This document shows positions 30,121 through 32,403 of a DNA stretch of 32,403 bases, piece by piece (within the stretch, counting starts at the first letter, position 1; every line of letters starts with the position of its first letter). Under the pieces are notes generated by a model, which was given only the letters and a program-made list of their open reading frames with translations, was not told where the DNA came from and made no database searches. The position numbers and the translations under genes are program-made. The stretch is from Azolla pinnata (lineage: Eukaryota > Streptophyta > Polypodiopsida > Salviniales > Salviniaceae), in the NCBI GenBank assembly GCA_037176905.1, contig JBBBWG010001671.1, positions 1-32,403 on the forward strand. The letters are read 5' to 3'.

Positions 30121-30369
30121 CAGTACAGCGCATTGGAAATGCATGACCTCGAACCGAGCCATGGATTGTTGGGTGGCTTTTCCTGCTCCAAGATCTTCAT
30201 CCATGGATCGCTAAGAGCTCATCAGAAACGCTCGGAGGATCTGATCAGAGAATACTCCTATCTGAAGGGGAAAACCGTGGATTGCAAAGCTCTTGGATGC
30301 TTGTATGTGGGAACTGATGATGTCAAGATCACGCGGAAAATGCATGCTGCATCGGCCATATCCATGTGA
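30121..30369 (+). other. Possible terminal exon of an unidentified gene
   Basis: A strong acceptor (long T/C tract ending TGTAATGCAG at 30120) opens a phase-0 frame of 82 codons ending in TGA at 30367-30369. It reads normally (QYSALEMHDLEPSHGLLGGF, SCSKIFIHGSLRAHQKRSED, then LKGKTVDCKALGC and KITRKMHAASAISM). I do not recognise it. It could be a 3' exon of the PPR transcription unit (G-F-S-C followed by H and L-rich spacing faintly recalls an E2/E+ motif), the partner of the segment at 25880, or a relic. Confidence 0.3.
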
Positions 30370-30439
30370 CCATCCACACCTTTCGCACATAGATAAAAGA
30401 TGAAGAGAATGAGGTGAGATTTCTGCATTTATTTTGGCC

Positions 30440-30640
30440 TCTGAGATCCACCGAAGTTCACAGGATTTTAGGGTTTTGTTTCTGCTCAGCAACTCCTGTG
30501 GGCTCATTCCCTTCAAAAAGGCAGAAATGGGCTATTCTAAGATCCATCAGAAGCTCCCACAGTACAGGATTTAGGGTTTTGTTTCTGCTCAGCAACCCCT
30601 GTGGCTCATCCCGTCAAAAAAGGCAGAAATGGGCGATTCT
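30440..30640 (+). repeat. ~104-bp direct repeat with TTTAGGGTTTTG
   Basis: CAGGATTT(T)AGGGTTTTG followed by TTTCTGCTCAGCAAC(T/C)CCTGTGG and AAGGCAGAAATGGGC occurs at about 30461 and 30565. Confidence 0.85.
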
Positions 30641-30799
30641 ATTGCTTGCAGACGCGACCTTTCATCTCGTTCAGAAGGCAGAAATTAGGGCCTTCTGTCA
30701 TCTTGTACATCTCGTTGGAAGGAAGAAATCAGGGCGTTCGGGAAGCGGGTTAGTGTTCTCCCTCCATCGCAACAAATTTAGGTTTTCTTTCTCCAAAGC

Positions 30800-31545
30800 G
30801 AGTTAGGGTTTAGGGTTTCGGGGAAGTGGGGCATCTTCCGATTCGATCAGATTAGGGCGTTTCGAGGAAGTGGGTCATCTTGTTCATCTCATTGCAAGGA
30901 AAAAAATCGGCAGAACGTGGGTTAGTACCCATGAATCCATGGTTTTCGGTAGATCTCACCCTCATCTCGCTCAGGAGTCAGGAATTAGGGCCTTTTAAGG
31001 AAGTGGGTCATCTTGTTCATCTGATCGGAAGGATGAAATCACTGTAGTGTGCCCAGGGCGCATCCCCTTCACAGGAAGAAATGTATGGTTTTTCTGGAAT
31101 CTGGGTTCAGGATTTAGGGTTTTCAAGAAGCGGATCGCTCAGAAGTCAGTAATTCGGGCTGTTTAAGGAAGTGGGTCGTCTTGTTCATCTAATTGGAAGG
31201 ATGAAATCAGTGTGCCCAGGAAGAAATCTATGGGTTTTCTGGAATCTGTTTATGGGAAGAAATCTAGGGTTTTTCTGGATTCTCTGGGTTCAGGATTTTA
31301 GGGTTTTGAAGAAGTGGATCGCTCAGAAGTCAGGAATTGGGGCCTTTTGAGGAAGTGGGTCATCTTGTTCATCTGATCGGAAGGATGAAAATCAGTGTAG
31401 TGTGCCGAGGGCGTGAATTATCACCCCCCTGCTAGGAAGATATCTAGGGTTTTCTTGAATCTGGTTTCAGGATTTAGGGTTTTGAAGAAGTGGAATGGCT
31501 TCACCTCGCAGGAAGAAGATTAGGGTTTTCTTGAAAGCGGGCCCA
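30800..31545 (+). repeat. Degenerate 130-185-bp tandem repeat with TTTAGGGTTTT
   Basis: GGAAGTGGGTC(A/G)TCTTGTTCATCT recurs near 30868, 31000, 31168 and 31352. It is linked to AAGGATGAAATCA, GGAAGAAATCTA, GGATTTAGGGTTTT and CGCTCAGAAGTCAG. The copies are diverged and lie directly upstream of the p24-type gene, so part may be its promoter. Confidence 0.75.
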
Positions 31546-31621
31546 AGGGCTTGGAAGATCTTTCTATTTTGGTCTCATCAGACACAGGATTAACAATTAG
31601 GTTTTGCAGGATGTGTGTAGA

Positions 31622-31825
31622 ATGGCTATGGAGATGAGAGCTTTCTTCATCACCGCGCGGATCGGTGTCTGGGCTGCCTTGCTTTGCTGTAGTGCTGTCT
31701 CTGCAATCCAGTTTGATCTTGATGCATCGGATGAGAAATGCTTCTCAGAAGAGATCAACCTCAAGGGAGTTGTCCTCGCCAGATACCATGTGGTATCTGA
31801 TACCACTCTCAAGATCTCTGTTACA
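31622..31825 (+). CDS. p24 family (emp24/GOLD) cargo receptor, first exon only
   Basis: ATG at 31622 opens 68 codons ending at ACA|GTTAGT, a plausible donor; the rest lies beyond the window. Residues 1-28 are a signal peptide (MAMEMRAFFITARIG, then a hydrophobic run ending AVSA). The mature start IQFDLDASDEKCFSEEI has the conserved Cys (residue 40) followed by EEI, and then VVLARYHVVSD with L-x-I-S-V, as in the lumenal GOLD domain of plant p24-delta proteins. These type I membrane proteins cycle between ER and Golgi in COPI and COPII vesicles and help sort cargo, including GPI-anchored proteins. The TTTTGCAG|GATG just before the ATG could be the acceptor of a 5' untranslated intron. The transmembrane segment and cytosolic sorting tail are not in view. 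Confidence 0.8.
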
Positions 31826-31894
31826 GTTAGTGCTTCTATACTTCCTACTTTAACACATAGTTTTTACTGATTGTCAAGATTGCAGCATCAGTTT

Positions 31895-32403
31895 TCTCAG
31901 TGTATTATATGCATCAATAAGAAACGGAGGTTTTGTGCGGTAATTTTCAAATGCAGCTAGATGAAAAGATGGCGAAGTATTTGAAGTATCCATGGTTCTC
32001 GGTAGATCTAATCTTAACATATAGGAGCATTACCATGAAGGAAGTGTATTATATGCGTCAATAAGAAACAGTGGTTTTGTGCAGTATTTTTCCAAATGCA
32101 GCTAGATGAAAAGAGGGAGAAATACTTTTAAGTATCCATGGTTTTCGGTAGATCTAATCTTTAACATATAGGAGCATTAAGAAACAGTGGTTTTGTGCAG
32201 TATTTTCCAAATGCAGCTAGATAAATAAAAACAGGGAGAAGTATTTAAAGTATCCATGGTTTTGGGTAGATCTAATCTTTAACATGTAGGAGCATTACCA
32301 CGACGGAAGTGTATTATTTGCATCAATAAGAAACAGTGGTTTTGTGCAGTATTTTCCAAATGCAGCTAGATAAATAAAAACAGGGAGAAGTATTTAAAGT
32401 ATC
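31895..32403 (+). repeat. 115-149-bp tandem repeat in the p24-type intron
   Basis: AAATGCAGCTAGAT(A/G)AA, followed by AGTATCCATGGTT, GGTAGATCTAATCTT and AGGAGCATTA, recurs near 31950, 32095, 32210 and 32360. Units differ by presence or absence of an AAGTGTATTAT segment. The array continues past the window end. Confidence 0.85.

Overview
The window looks like nuclear DNA of a land plant. Its protein-coding genes have short GT-AG introns. They encode plant-type proteins: an HDEL calreticulin, a double-domain chloroplast Cpn20, a plant O-fucosyltransferase-like (GT106-type) enzyme, a 993-residue PLS-class PPR protein and a p24/emp24 cargo receptor. Telomere-like (AAACCCT)n tracts are scattered between and inside the genes. 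The PPR style (repeated IDMYAKCG and AxxHG motifs), the heavy load of microsatellites and the many minisatellites suggest a seed-free vascular plant, perhaps a fern. That placement is inference from style, not from a search.

Layout. 1-1439: low-complexity sequence made of several repeat types, yet one forward frame stays open throughout (possible 3' part of a Ser/Pro-rich then Glu-rich protein). It starts with a 51-bp tandem array in which each unit holds a perfect heat-shock-element-like trimer. 1440-3516: intergenic, with degenerate repeats, a telomere-like tract, and a TATA box plus CTT-rich leader. 3517-8037: calreticulin, 15 exons in this sequence, with a perfect 360-bp tandem duplication that doubles exon 12 in frame. 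8038-9767: AT-rich intergenic DNA, a dispersed repeat, a TACA-rich minisatellite and a perfect heat-shock element. 9768-12392: Cpn20, 5 exons. 12393-17284: minisatellites (one with higher-order structure) and a purine-only block of about 640 bp. 17285-22333: O-fucosyltransferase-like gene, 8 exons, with repeats in its introns. 22334-25879: intergenic DNA with a dead Ty3/gypsy RNase H fragment and a minisatellite that is an inverted relative of the repeat at 9000-9215. 26172-29153: intronless PPR gene whose 3' end runs into a minisatellite. 29154-31600: repeat-rich DNA with one orphan exon-like segment. 31622-end: first exon of a p24-type gene; the window ends inside its first intron.

All recognised genes lie on the + strand as separate transcription units and do not form a pathway. 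Two (calreticulin, p24) act in the early secretory pathway, the fucosyltransferase-like enzyme probably in the Golgi, Cpn20 in the plastid, and the PPR protein in an organelle. Exon boundaries were set by reading GT/AG sites and keeping the family reading frame; no transcript data were available. No CRISPR array, rRNA, tRNA or operon was found, and no clearly new multi-gene system. The best leads are the exon-duplicating 360-bp repeat in calreticulin, the heat-shock elements (array at 96-281 and the Cpn20 upstream site), the inverted dispersed repeat pair, and the PPR C-terminus drawn from a minisatellite.
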